From assembly GCA_003576905.1 (NCBI GenBank), contig QEVG01000016.1, positions 25,772-89,771 on the forward strand: a stretch of DNA of 64,000 nucleotides. Direction: 5' to 3'. Source of the DNA: Planctomycetota bacterium. Its GTDB lineage: Bacteria; Planctomycetota; Phycisphaerae; UBA1845; UTPLA1. A program made the translations under genes and the position numbers. Of the stretch, positions 10,088-18,062 are shown piece by piece; the first letter of the stretch is position 1; each line of letters starts with the position of its first letter. The notes under the pieces were generated by a model that worked only from the letters and a program-made list of their open reading frames with translations, did no database searches and was not told the DNA's origin.

Positions 10088-10840
10088 ATGGCTGGCCACA
10101 GTAAATGGGCGAACATCAAGCATAAGAAGGCGATCACCGACGCCCGGCGCGGCAAACTCTGGAGCAAGCTGGCCCGCAACCTCATTGTGGCTGCGCGGAC
10201 CGGCGGCGGCGACCCGGCGATGAACCTCGCTTTGCGCTACAGCATCGACAAGGCCAAAGCCGCCAACATGCCCGCCGACACCATCGAAAAAGCCATCAAG
10301 AAAGGCACCGGCGAACTCGGCGGCGAGCAGTATTCCCCCATTCAGTACGAAGGCTACGGCCCCGGCGGGGTCGCGTTCATCGTGGACGCCCTGACCGACA
10401 ACCCGCACCGCACCGCTCCGGAAATCAAGAAGATCTTCGAGCGCGGCGGCGGCAACATGGGCACCAGCAACTGCGTAAGCTGGAATTTCAAGACCATCGG
10501 CGTCTTTCGAATCAAGCCGGGCATAATCGAGGAAGACGCCCTGATGGAAGCCGTGCTGGATGCGGGTGCCGACGATGTGACATCGGACGATGACGGGTTT
10601 GAGGTTACCTGCGAAGTCCCGGCCTACGAAGCCGTCCGCAAGGCCCTGGACGCCCGGAAGATCCCTACGGAACGATCGGAAATCACCATGCGCCCCCAGT
10701 CCACGGTCAGCGTGGATGCCGAAACCGGCGGCCGTGTTCTCAAGCTCATCGAGGCGTTCGAGGACCATGACGACGTGCAGAACGTCTACGCGAACTTCGA
10801 GATGTCCGACGAGGTCATGCAGCAGCTTCAGTCGGCGTAA
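10088..10840 (+). CDS. yebC: YebC/PmpR family (TACO1-like) regulatory protein
   Basis: 250 aa, full family length. Begins MAGHSKWANIKHKK and continues DARRGKLWSKLARNLIVAAR, which is diagnostic for the YebC family; later GGVAFIVDALTDNPHRTAPEI, GNMGTSNCVSWNFK and the C-terminal domain are all present. Members are annotated as DNA-binding regulators, and recent work on the family links them to translation of polyproline stretches by the ribosome. It appears monocistronic, with a promoter upstream and a new promoter 60 nt after its stop. Confidence 0.93.
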   Translation: MAGHSKWANIKHKKAITDARRGKLWSKLARNLIVAARTGGGDPAMNLALRYSIDKAKAANMPADTIEKAIKKGTGELGGEQYSPIQYEGYGPGGVAFIVDALTDNPHRTAPEIKKIFERGGGNMGTSNCVSWNFKTIGVFRIKPGIIEEDALMEAVLDAGADDVTSDDDGFEVTCEVPAYEAVRKALDARKIPTERSEITMRPQSTVSVDAETGGRVLKLIEAFEDHDDVQNVYANFEMSDEVMQQLQSA

Positions 10841-10901
10841 CCCGTAATCTCTTAAGCTGTAAGAGATAACCATCCAGCACTGCTTGCGCTGTGAAGATCA
10901 T

Positions 10902-10930
10902 TTGACAATTCCGCGTCCTTGTGCTACCTT
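10902..10930 (+). promoter_or_regulatory. Strong sigma-70-type promoter before the NYN-like gene
   Basis: TTGACA (10902-10907) is a perfect -35, followed by a 17-nt spacer and TACCTT (10925-10930), with TG one base before it (10922-10923) as in extended -10 promoters. The start point would be near 10937, giving a leader of about 97 nt before the ATG at 11034. This is the best-formed promoter I found in the window. An 8-bp inverted repeat (10847-10854 / 10860-10867) lies upstream. Confidence 0.7.
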
Positions 10931-11033
10931 TTATCCGGCGATCAACACGGTATGTTGGTCGACCTCGATTGCGGGCGATACCCGCAGGGTATAAACGAAC
11001 TGCCCGGCGCTCATGCGCCTATGAGGTGCAGAT

Positions 11034-11690
11034 ATGGCCAAGTCCTCTCCGCTCAATCCAACAATCGTAGACGCTGCCTCGCTCTTCGACGCATCCGAAG
11101 TCATAGCTGAGCGCGTTGGTAGAAGCAAGATCACAATTGACTACACCCGGCTGCGCGACTGCCTTGATTCGCTCCGCAAGAAAAAAGGATGGCTGCCAGC
11201 GTCGCCGAACATGATTCTGCTGTCGATTGACCCGGCATCGGAAGGTCAACAGCGCTTCCAGGCAATGCTCCGCCACTCCGGATTCGAGCCGGACGTAATC
11301 CACTATCGCGACACTTTTGTTTCAGTTCCTCCGGGCCGAAATCCAAACGAAACGAGCGGGAAGTCGGTGGTTTCACTTGCATCCCGCATCGCGTATATCG
11401 CCGGGCTTATGGCCCGGCATCCGTCCCCTCAGTTCTTGGTGGTTTCGCACTCCTTCGAACTATTCGGTCCGCTTACAGACCTCAAACGAAGAGTGCAGAG
11501 CGGCAAAGTGGGCATCGCCTATTTCGCTTCGCTGCTCGATTACCGCTGGAAAGTGGCTGGGTTGTTTGATGGGAAACTGGACGTTGAGTTCTTTGACCTC
11601 GACCAACACGCAGAAGACCTGATGGGCGTTGATCTTGCAGGTCGAGAAGCTCCAACGTCTGAATCCCAAGTTGGACTAAGTAGGTTCTGA
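11034..11690 (+). CDS. NYN/PIN-like domain protein, active site apparently degraded
   Basis: 218 aa, ATG with GAGGTG 7 nt upstream. The layout resembles NYN (LabA/Z1-type) nuclease-like domains: an initial strand TIVDAASLFDASE, a helix ITIDYTRLRDCLDSL, a strand MILLSIDPASEGQQ, a segment GKSVVSLASRIAYIAGLM where the family usually has a KGVD-like motif, and LVVSHSFELFGPLTDLKRR where it usually has a G-D-S-D-F-type motif. The acidic residues that bind metal are largely replaced, so it may not cut RNA. It has its own strong promoter and a less GC-rich composition than its neighbours, consistent with an acquired module. It is followed by three hairpins and a small HicA-like gene. The family call is tentative. 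Confidence 0.5.
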   Translation: MAKSSPLNPTIVDAASLFDASEVIAERVGRSKITIDYTRLRDCLDSLRKKKGWLPASPNMILLSIDPASEGQQRFQAMLRHSGFEPDVIHYRDTFVSVPPGRNPNETSGKSVVSLASRIAYIAGLMARHPSPQFLVVSHSFELFGPLTDLKRRVQSGKVGIAYFASLLDYRWKVAGLFDGKLDVEFFDLDQHAEDLMGVDLAGREAPTSESQVGLSRF

Positions 11691-11698
11691 CGCTGGAT

Positions 11699-11779
11699 CG
11701 CGAGCGCGTTGCTCGCGCAAGCCAGTTGACACCTGCACGCGTAGGCGTGCCCGGTGAGCAGGCGTTACCTGCCAACCGG
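11699..11779 (+). ncRNA. Run of three stem-loops between the NYN-like and HicA-like genes
   Basis: Three perfect inverted repeats sit in 81 nt: CGCGAGC/GCTCGCG (11699-11705, 11711-11717), GCACGC/GCGTGC (11735-11740, 11745-11750), and GCAGG/CCTGC (11758-11762, 11768-11772), the last nested inside CCGGT/ACCGG (11751-11755, 11775-11779). There is no T-tract, so they are not simple terminators. They may act as a processing or stability element that sets different levels of the two proteins, or be a structured RNA in its own right. Existence of a discrete RNA is inference. Confidence 0.35.
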
Positions 11780-11802
11780 TGTTTAATGAAAGGAGGCCGC
11801 AT

Positions 11803-12042
11803 ATGAGCGGTCGAGACATTCCTGTTGCGCTCAATCTTCGTGAAGCCCGCCAACTCTGGAAACGATTTGGTGGGACCGTCGAAGACATTCGCAGAACAGG
11901 CGAAGAGCGGTATCGGCACCCTTCTATCGAATGCCCGATTACGGTGGATAAGCGTCGAAAAGACGCGCCGAGAAAGTTGACGACTGCATTGCGCCGACTG
12001 GCCAAGCGCGACTACTCGGATGACTCGCGTCGAGCCGCGTAA
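11803..12042 (+). CDS. Small HicA-like (dsRBD-fold) conserved protein
   Basis: 79 aa from the ATG at 11803, chosen because AAAGGAGG ends 6-7 nt before it; an in-frame ATG 24 nt earlier has no such site. The pattern (FGGTVEDIRRTGEERYRHPS, then ITVDKRRKDAPRKLTTAL) follows the order of the HicA/YcfA fold, which has a GG, a basic G-S-H turn, a second strand and a last helix introduced by a K/R-D-x-P-type turn. The catalytic His of HicA toxins (GSH) is not conserved (GEE here), so toxin activity is doubtful. No HicB partner is present. It follows the NYN-like gene and is closed by a strong terminator. Confidence 0.55.
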   Translation: MSGRDIPVALNLREARQLWKRFGGTVEDIRRTGEERYRHPSIECPITVDKRRKDAPRKLTTALRRLAKRDYSDDSRRAA

Positions 12043-12047
12043 TGGAT

Positions 12048-12085
12048 CGCAGGCCCCGCAATCACGGCGGGGCCTGCGTTACTTT
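12048..12085 (+). terminator. Strong intrinsic terminator after the HicA-like gene
   Basis: Perfect 12-bp stem CGCAGGCCCCGC (12048-12059) / GCGGGGCCTGCG (12067-12078), 7-nt loop, followed by the T-rich TTACTTTC. It begins 6 nt after the stop codon and closes the two-gene island begun by the promoter at 10902. Confidence 0.75.
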
Positions 12086-12191
12086 CTCAGGTCAGGTAGC
12101 CGTTGGCCGAGAGCCAAGATTTGATGTATGCGATTGAACAATCCCTGAATGTGATTCGCTACATCATTGAATGTACAGCCCGTCCCTCCGG

Positions 12192-12223
12192 TGGCATGGC
12201 TGCGGCCTTGGGCAGCCATGCCA
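12192..12223. repeat. REP-like perfect palindrome (12-bp arms)
   Basis: TGGCATGGCTGC (12192-12203) and GCAGCCATGCCA (12212-12223) around an 8-nt centre. It lies 40 nt beyond the stop of rsmB (minus strand) with no T-tract on either side. The symmetry and intergenic position are like repetitive extragenic palindromes; it occurs once in this window, so repetitiveness cannot be shown here. It could also serve as an RNA 3' end stabiliser for the def-fmt-rsmB transcript. Confidence 0.45.
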
Positions 12224-12262
12224 GGTGAATGCCCGCCTCAACCGCTACGCATCAAAGTGCCG

Positions 12263-13648
12263 TCAGGACTGCACCAACACGACCGCATACCCTCCGCCAT
12301 GCTCTCGGTCCGGCAGCGCGAAATCCTCCTTGATCACGCGCCACCCCGTGTGCTGCTCGCAGAACCACGCCGCCTGATCCCGGTTCTCCTCCTGCTCGAT
12401 AGAACACGTGGCGTAGATGATCCGCGTCCGCGGCCCCGCGAGCGAAGCCGCCATGCCCAGGACCTCGCGCTGCATGCCGACCAGCTCCATCAACGCCTTG
12501 TGGCTCGCCCGGTACCGCGCCTCCAGCCGCCGGGCGAGGACCCCCGTGTTCGTGCATGGCGCGTCGACCAGGATCAGGTCCGGTGGTCGCCCCACGCGGG
12601 CCGCTTCGTCCGCCGCCATACCGACTCCGCACGTGCGAATGATCGAGAGCCCCAGCCGGGCCGCGCTTTCGGCGACGCGCGACAGCTTTGCTGCGTCAAC
12701 ATCACAGGCCAGGACGATCCCCTCGTCGTTCATCAGCTCCGCCGCCTGGGTCGACTTGGTCCCGACGCCCGCACAAAGGTCAATCACGAACGCCCCCGGC
12801 GAAGGAGGCGCGAGCATTAACACCCGCTGCGACGTGCTGTCCTGCGGCTGGCATAGCCCCTCGCGAAAATCGGGAATCTCCACTGCGCTGATCTCGCCGC
12901 GAACGATAATCGCCGCCGAACCCTCCACCGGCTCGGCCGCGTGCCCCGCCGCAACCAACCGAGCGACGAGCTCCTCCGAAGTGATGCGCCGTAGATTGGG
13001 CCGCAGGACCAGCGGCGGACGAATCAAAGCCGACTCGCAGATCTGCCGCGCAAGGGCCGGCTTGAACCGCCGGTGCCATCGCTCGACGAGATACATCGGA
13101 TGCCCCATCGCCGCCACCAGGTAATCGAGCGGCTTCCGTGCCGGATCGGGGAGGATATCTTCGGAGAACACCCGCCCGCGCTGCGCGTCGATCGCCAGCC
13201 ACCGCCGCGGGTCCGGCGACTCCGGCCGGGCGACGACCTCGCCCCGGCACTCGCTCACTTTTCTCAGAATGGCGTTTGCCACCGGCGGAATGCCGTGCCC
13301 GAAGCGCCGCGCGTGTTTCACCGCCTCGTCCACGGCCGCATGGGCGGGAATGCGATCCAGCCAGCAAAGTTGATAGATCCCCGTCGCCAGCAGCATGCGG
13401 ATCGACGGTCGGAGCCCCTCCCAACGCCCCCGGTAAAATCGTGACGCAATATGCTCGAGGGTGATGCGATGCCGCAGCACGCCGGCCACCAGTTCCGCCG
13501 CCAGCCCTGCGTCGGCCGGCGAAAGAGGGTCATGCTGCTGCCACTCATCGAGCAGATCCCGCCCGCGCTGCCGGCCGTCATAACAGTCCGCAAGCACGCG
13601 GACGGCCCGCTCGCGCGCCGTCGCTCGTCTTCGCTCGCCGCCGCTCAT
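12263..13648 (-). CDS. rsmB: 16S rRNA (cytosine-C5) methyltransferase RsmB (Sun family)
   Basis: 461 aa. An N-terminal NusB-like RNA-binding domain (about 1-140; ARERAVRVLADCYDGRQRGRD) is followed by a Rossmann methyltransferase domain. SAM-binding motif DLCAGVGTKSTQAAEL, motif IV DAPCTNTGVLARR with the conserved Cys of the PC pair, and motif VI YATCSIEQEENRDQ with the catalytic Cys in TCS are all present. RsmB methylates C967 of 16S rRNA (E. coli numbering). The start overlaps the fmt stop by 4 nt (13645-13648), so translation is coupled; def-fmt-rsmB is a common bacterial gene order. Confidence 0.93.
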   Translation of the reverse strand: MSGGERRRATARERAVRVLADCYDGRQRGRDLLDEWQQHDPLSPADAGLAAELVAGVLRHRITLEHIASRFYRGRWEGLRPSIRMLLATGIYQLCWLDRIPAHAAVDEAVKHARRFGHGIPPVANAILRKVSECRGEVVARPESPDPRRWLAIDAQRGRVFSEDILPDPARKPLDYLVAAMGHPMYLVERWHRRFKPALARQICESALIRPPLVLRPNLRRITSEELVARLVAAGHAAEPVEGSAAIIVRGEISAVEIPDFREGLCQPQDSTSQRVLMLAPPSPGAFVIDLCAGVGTKSTQAAELMNDEGIVLACDVDAAKLSRVAESAARLGLSIIRTCGVGMAADEAARVGRPPDLILVDAPCTNTGVLARRLEARYRASHKALMELVGMQREVLGMAASLAGPRTRIIYATCSIEQEENRDQAAWFCEQHTGWRVIKEDFALPDREHGGGYAVVLVQS

Positions 13649-14613
13649 GCCGGCTCGATCGGCACGAACCGATCCCCCTCGGCGACGTGGCGGCCGTTGA
13701 CGTAGTCCTGCCAGTCCATGAGTCGGCCGCCCGCCGGCTTGATCTGGAGAATCTCCAGATCCGCGTCCGCCGCCTGCACGCGCATCATGTCGTTGATCCG
13801 CCCCACCTCGTCGGGCGACTCGGCCGGGCGCGTCCGAATCGTATAGGCAACCGCCCGTGCAAGCGTCACGATTTCATCGCGCCGGCCGTCTGCGCTCTGA
13901 AAGCGGCAGTTCGCCCCCGGCCACGACCACAACCCGCGGATGATCGCCGCGAGCTTTCGGGCGGGCATGTTGAAATGAATACGCCCCTCGGCCTTGGTGA
14001 GCTTGGGCGCCATTGTCGCCCGGGCGTGGTCCTGTTCTTCGCCGGGAATGTCCGGGTCCTTTTGCAGAATCTCCAGTGTCGCCCGTACGGCATCACAGCC
14101 AATCCGGGAGAGGCGGTCGTGCAGCTCATCGGCCGTCTCGTCGGGGCCGATTCCCGTCCGCCGACGGACCAGCACCGGCCCGGCGTCCATTTTTTCCACG
14201 AGCCGAAACACGGTGACGCCCGTCTCCTCTTCGCCATTCATCACGGCCCGCTGAATCGGCGCCGCCCCGCGATAGGCCGGCAGCAGCGAGCCGTGCAGAT
14301 TGACGATTCCCGCGGGAAACGCCCCAAGCAGCTCCGCGCCGATCTTCTGCCCGAAAGCAGCGACGTATGCCAGTTCCGCCCCGAGCGAACGGATCCGCCC
14401 AACCACCTCCGGCGCGTTCACGTTTTCAGGCGTAAGGACCGGCAGGCCCAGTTCCATCGCTTCGTTCTTGACCGGCGTCGGCGTAACGCCCTTTCCACGG
14501 CCGCGCGGCTTGTCCGGCTGGCTGATCACCGCGACGACTTCATGGCCATCGTGGGTAATGGATCGCAGCGTGGGAATGGCAAACTCGCCGGAGCCAAGAA
14601 ACAAGATACGCAT
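13645..14613 (-). CDS. fmt: Methionyl-tRNA formyltransferase
   Basis: 322 aa, typical length. Formylates the initiator Met-tRNA using 10-formyltetrahydrofolate. Visible: N-terminal FLGSGEFAIPTLRSI, the cofactor/active-site region VNLHGSLLPAYRGAAPIQRA, and TGVTVFRLVEKMDAGPVL. The usual H-x-S-L-L-P motif has G at its variable position. C-terminal oligonucleotide-binding-like domain follows residue 205. It lies 116 nt downstream of def and overlaps rsmB by 4 nt. Confidence 0.95.
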   Translation of the reverse strand: MRILFLGSGEFAIPTLRSITHDGHEVVAVISQPDKPRGRGKGVTPTPVKNEAMELGLPVLTPENVNAPEVVGRIRSLGAELAYVAAFGQKIGAELLGAFPAGIVNLHGSLLPAYRGAAPIQRAVMNGEEETGVTVFRLVEKMDAGPVLVRRRTGIGPDETADELHDRLSRIGCDAVRATLEILQKDPDIPGEEQDHARATMAPKLTKAEGRIHFNMPARKLAAIIRGLWSWPGANCRFQSADGRRDEIVTLARAVAYTIRTRPAESPDEVGRINDMMRVQAADADLEILQIKPAGGRLMDWQDYVNGRHVAEGDRFVPIEPA

Positions 14614-14729
14614 GCCACCTGCTTACTCCGGGCGTCGAAAAGGGTCAACCCATGACACGGTACGTCCGCGGCGGAGCCCGCGCGGGTCGTCCCGCTTTCC
14701 ACCGGCCCGTCGCCGGCGTCCGCGCGCCG

Positions 14730-15248
14730 TCAGCCCTTGAAACTTCGCTCGAGTTCGCGGAGCTTCCGCCGGTTCGCGATGCGGTCGGTCTCCGACATCT
14801 GGTCCACGATCAATCGGCCGTTGAGATGATCGCATTCGTGCTGCCAGCACCGGGCCATGAGCAATTCGGCCTTCTTCTCGATCGGCTTGCCCGATAGATC
14901 CCGGGCCGTCATGCGGCAGGACGCCGCCCGCTGCATGGTCACCGTCACGTCCGGTATCGAAAGGCAGCCCTCCTCGCCTTCGATATGGCCCGCAAGGTCC
15001 GACAATACGGGATTCACGAAAACCAGGTCGTCCTTGGGCTCCCCGGTGACATTGCACACGAACAGCCGGATCAGCTTTCCCACCTGCGGCGCCGCCAGGC
15101 CGATGCCCTGGCTTTCCCGCATGAGTTCCAGCATGCGACCCGCCAGGCCGGCCAGCTCCTCATCGAACACCTCCACCGGCTTACACACCTTCCGCAGTCG
15201 AGGGTCCGGATAGTTGATGATTCGCAGGGCCGACAGATCCTTCCGCAT
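14730..15248 (-). CDS. def: Peptide deformylase
   Basis: 172 aa from the ATG at 15248 (GGGAG about 10 nt upstream); a frame open 34 codons further up gives a non-family extension. Removes the formyl group from nascent proteins, the partner activity of fmt. All three active-site motifs are intact: GIGLAAPQVG, EGCLSIPDV (metal-binding Cys) and QHECDHLNG (two metal His and catalytic Glu). First gene of def-fmt-rsmB on the minus strand, divergent from the TPR gene at 15414. Confidence 0.95.
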   Translation of the reverse strand: MRKDLSALRIINYPDPRLRKVCKPVEVFDEELAGLAGRMLELMRESQGIGLAAPQVGKLIRLFVCNVTGEPKDDLVFVNPVLSDLAGHIEGEEGCLSIPDVTVTMQRAASCRMTARDLSGKPIEKKAELLMARCWQHECDHLNGRLIVDQMSETDRIANRRKLRELERSFKG

Positions 15249-15281
15249 GCAAGCGTTTCTCCCATAAGACCTTATTTGCCG

Positions 15282-15287
15282 TATAAT
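15282..15287 (+). promoter_or_regulatory. Candidate -10 element (TATAAT) in the def / TPR divergent gap
   Basis: A perfect TATAAT on the plus strand lies 127 nt before the start of the TPR gene at 15414. The corresponding -35 region (about 15259-15264) shows no clear TTGACA match. The 165-nt gap between divergent genes must carry promoters for both; this is the only consensus -10 seen. Confidence 0.35.
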
Positions 15288-15413
15288 CCATTGTAGCGTT
15301 GCGCGGCGGCGCGGAAAGCTTGCCCGTCGCATTGCGCGGACCACGATCACGGCGGTCGGTCGAACCAGGGTCGCCCATCACGATCACGAATCGCCAGAAA
15401 CAGACTCGCGCGA

Positions 15414-16904
15414 ATGGCTCAGGTAAACCCGCCAACCAATCCCGCAGTTCCGGATCCAGGGCAGTCACTCCCGGCACCGGTCACGAGCGAGAACAAAGCG
15501 AAGGCGCTGAAGTTTTTCGAGCACGCCCGCAAGGCAGCCGAGCAGCGCAACTACGACTACGCCGTCAAGCTCTACACCGACGGTCTGGCCTTCTGGCCCG
15601 ACGCGGTGGAAGAGGGCCTCAAGCCGCTGCGCGTCGTCGCCACCGCGCGCAAGCTGGAAGGCGGCAAACCCGCCGGCTTTCTTCTGAGCCGCAAACTTCC
15701 CGTCGCCGGAAAGGACACGCTCAAAAGCCTCGTCAATGTTCTCCACCTGTACGGACTCGACCCCGGATCGATTCCGCACATGGAAAACATCCTCCAGCTT
15801 GCGGCCCGGGCATCCCTCTACCGCATCGTCTGGTGGATCGCGCCGGTTCTCGTCGAGGCCTACGACACGTCGGGCAAGAAGCTCGCGCAGGCGAACTACG
15901 CCGCGGCCTGCGCCGCAATGGACAAGGCTGGAGAACTCGCGCTTCAAGGCGGCGACGACCGCATCCAGATGGACCTGATGCACGCGGCCATCGCCGTGGC
16001 GCAGATCTGGTCGCAGTACTTTCCTGATTCAATGGAAGCCCAGCGTGCCCGCAGCCACGCCAGCGGCAAGCTGACCATCACCAAGGGCAAGTTCTCCAAG
16101 GAATCCGGCTTTGTCGAGTCGCTCAAGGACAAGGACCTCCAGGCCGACATCCGCGACCGCGATCGCATGGTCCACACCGAGGAGCGCCTCGCCGAACTGA
16201 TCGCCCACGCCCGGGCGGAATGGGAGGCCAATCGCGAGGTTACCGGGAAGCTGATTACGCTGGTCGACCTGATGCTTCGAACGAACGACGTCAAGGTCGA
16301 AAACGAGGCCATCACCCTGCTCGATGAGGAGTACGCGACGAGCGCCAATTACGCCTTCAAGATGAAGGCGGACGACATTCGCATCAAGCAGATCAACCGC
16401 CACTTGCGCCATCTTCTTGAGAAGGCCGCGACGCCCCCCCCCGACTCGGAAGCGCATCGCGCCGCGCAGCAGTACGCGCAGAGGGTAAACGACGCCGAAA
16501 TTCGCATCTTCGAAGAACGCCGCCAGAAATATCCCACCGACATGAAGATGCACTTCAACCTCGCTGTGCGCCTCTTCAAGGCCGGGCGATTCGACGACGC
16601 CATTCCCTACTTCCAGAGATCGCAGGCCGACGGGCGGTGCCGCCATGAAAGCCGGCTTTACCTGGGCCGATGTTTCTTCGAAAAGGGCTTCCACGAACAA
16701 GCCGCCTCGACCATGAAGTCGGCCCTCCGCGACCTCGATACCGAGGCCGGAAAACTCCCCCTGGAGCTTCACTACTGGCTCGGTCGAAGCCTGGAAGAAC
16801 TGAAAAAGCCCGAAGAGGCCCGCGACGTGTACGGCCACTTGATCCAGATCGACTACAACTATCGAGATGCCCGCCAGCGCCTGGAACGAATCGCCTCGGG
16901 ATAA
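15414..16904 (+). CDS. TPR-containing protein, cytoplasmic, unknown function
   Basis: 496 aa, no signal peptide. Begins with a Pro-rich leader (to about 25), then helical repeats: KALKFFEHARKAAEQRNYDY looks like a TPR unit, and C-terminal units MHFNLAVRLFKAGRFDDAIP and LHYWLGRSLEELKKPEEARD are clear. The middle (about 215-370) is predicted mostly helical with many charged residues, perhaps coiled coil. I recognise the general type from Planctomycetota genomes but not a named family. It sits alone between divergent def and rpsT. Confidence 0.75.
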   Translation: MAQVNPPTNPAVPDPGQSLPAPVTSENKAKALKFFEHARKAAEQRNYDYAVKLYTDGLAFWPDAVEEGLKPLRVVATARKLEGGKPAGFLLSRKLPVAGKDTLKSLVNVLHLYGLDPGSIPHMENILQLAARASLYRIVWWIAPVLVEAYDTSGKKLAQANYAAACAAMDKAGELALQGGDDRIQMDLMHAAIAVAQIWSQYFPDSMEAQRARSHASGKLTITKGKFSKESGFVESLKDKDLQADIRDRDRMVHTEERLAELIAHARAEWEANREVTGKLITLVDLMLRTNDVKVENEAITLLDEEYATSANYAFKMKADDIRIKQINRHLRHLLEKAATPPPDSEAHRAAQQYAQRVNDAEIRIFEERRQKYPTDMKMHFNLAVRLFKAGRFDDAIPYFQRSQADGRCRHESRLYLGRCFFEKGFHEQAASTMKSALRDLDTEAGKLPLELHYWLGRSLEELKKPEEARDVYGHLIQIDYNYRDARQRLERIASG

Positions 16905-17076
16905 AAGGCGTAACTCAATTCTATACAAAGACTTAGGATCGCACGAGATCGGCGGCCTCGGCGACGGCCCGCCCCGCGGCGCTGCGCCCTTTCACGAATC
17001 GCCCTCCTGCGGTTAGACTGCGCAGCTCGCCGTCGGTTCAGGCGGTTGGTATCGGTACAGCAGAAAGGAGCAGACT

Positions 17077-17352
17077 TTGCCACGTTCACTCTCTTCGCTT
17101 AAGCGCATGCGCCAGAACAAGGTCCGCGCGGCGCGCAATAAGGTTCGAAAGACCGAAATCAAGACGGCCATCGGCGAGTTCAAGTCGGCACTCGGGTCAA
17201 AGGACGCCGCCAGCGCCGAAAAGACGTTTCGCAACGCCGCGAAGCTGCTCGACCGCCATTCCCACCGCCACGCGCTGCATCCCAACACCGCCGCGCGACG
17301 CAAGAGCCGAATGGCCAAGCGCCTCAACGCCCTGAAGGCCGCCAAGGCCTGA
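17077..17352 (+). CDS. rpsT: 30S ribosomal protein S20
   Basis: 91 aa from a TTG start at 17077, with AAAGGAG at 17064-17070 placed 6 nt upstream. Binds 16S rRNA in the body of the small subunit. Family pattern clear: highly basic N-terminus SLKRMRQNKVRAARNKVRK, central helix, and LHPNTAARRKSRMAKRLNAL at the end. Use of TTG may keep synthesis low; S20 translation is known to be autoregulated in E. coli, where the start is UUG as well. Confidence 0.93.
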   Translation: MPRSLSSLKRMRQNKVRAARNKVRKTEIKTAIGEFKSALGSKDAASAEKTFRNAAKLLDRHSHRHALHPNTAARRKSRMAKRLNALKAAKA

Positions 17353-17411
17353 CGGCCCTGCGGCGCCGAACCGGCGGAGTCCGCCGAATCCTCCGACAAC
17401 GCTCGAACAAG

Positions 17412-17978
17412 ATGTCAACGCCCCGGCACGATGATTACGTTTCCCGAGCCGGGGCCAAGCTCGCCCACGCGCTCGCCGCGTTTCGCATCAACCCTGCCGG
17501 GCATGTCTGCGCAGATCTCGGGGCCAATACCGGCGGCTTCACCGACTGCCTGATTCAACATGGGGCCGAACGCGTGTATGCGGTGGAGCGCGGCTACGGA
17601 GTGCTCGACTATCGCCTGAGAAAGAACCCGCGCGTCATTGTCTTGGAGCGGACAGACGCGCTGCACGTAACCCTCCCCGAACCGGTCCGCGTCGTCACCA
17701 TCGACACCGGCTGGACGCGGCAGGCCGTGATTCTCCCCGCCGCCCGCCGGCTCCTCGTCCCCGGCGGAAGCATCGTCTCGCTGATTAAGCCGCATTACGA
17801 AGCGCCGCCGGAACACCTGATCGACGGCGTGCTGCCCGACGGCCGCGGCGAAGAGGTAATCGCCCCCCTTCGAACAATGCTCGCATCGATAGGGCTTGAA
17901 CTCCTTGGTGAGACCGAAAGCCCCATCCGCGGACACGGGGGCAACCGGGAATGCCTCTGGCACCTGCGGCCCATGTGA
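17412..17978 (+). CDS. TlyA/FtsJ-like rRNA methyltransferase domain without S4 domain
   Basis: 188 aa. Matches the methyltransferase half of TlyA (2'-O-methyltransferase of rRNA): YVSRAGAKLAHAL, SAM site DLGANTGGFTDCLIQHGA, then VYAVERGYGVLDYRLRK, and the catalytic-site LIKPHYEA and GNREC near the end. The K-D-K-E tetrad of FtsJ-type enzymes seems intact (Lys in RAGAK, Asp in IDTGW, Lys in LIKP, Glu in NREC). TlyA normally carries an N-terminal S4 RNA-binding domain of about 60 aa, which is absent here. Starts 59 nt after rpsT. Two GC-rich hairpins without T-tracts (17990-18008, 18027-18048) follow in the convergent gap. Confidence 0.8.
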   Translation: MSTPRHDDYVSRAGAKLAHALAAFRINPAGHVCADLGANTGGFTDCLIQHGAERVYAVERGYGVLDYRLRKNPRVIVLERTDALHVTLPEPVRVVTIDTGWTRQAVILPAARRLLVPGGSIVSLIKPHYEAPPEHLIDGVLPDGRGEEVIAPLRTMLASIGLELLGETESPIRGHGGNRECLWHLRPM

Positions 17979-18062
17979 CCGGCGGCCCCCGAGGGTTCGG
18001 CGCCCTCGTCATCCCGCCCAGTCTTTGCGCAGCGAAATTACTCTGCGCGACCCGCGATTGGT

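Noticed and set aside
10847..10867. Inverted repeat ATCTCTTA/TAAGAGAT after yebC as a terminator
   Set aside because: The stem is AT-rich, and no T-tract follows. It may be a protein binding site next to the 10902 promoter, but not a supported terminator.
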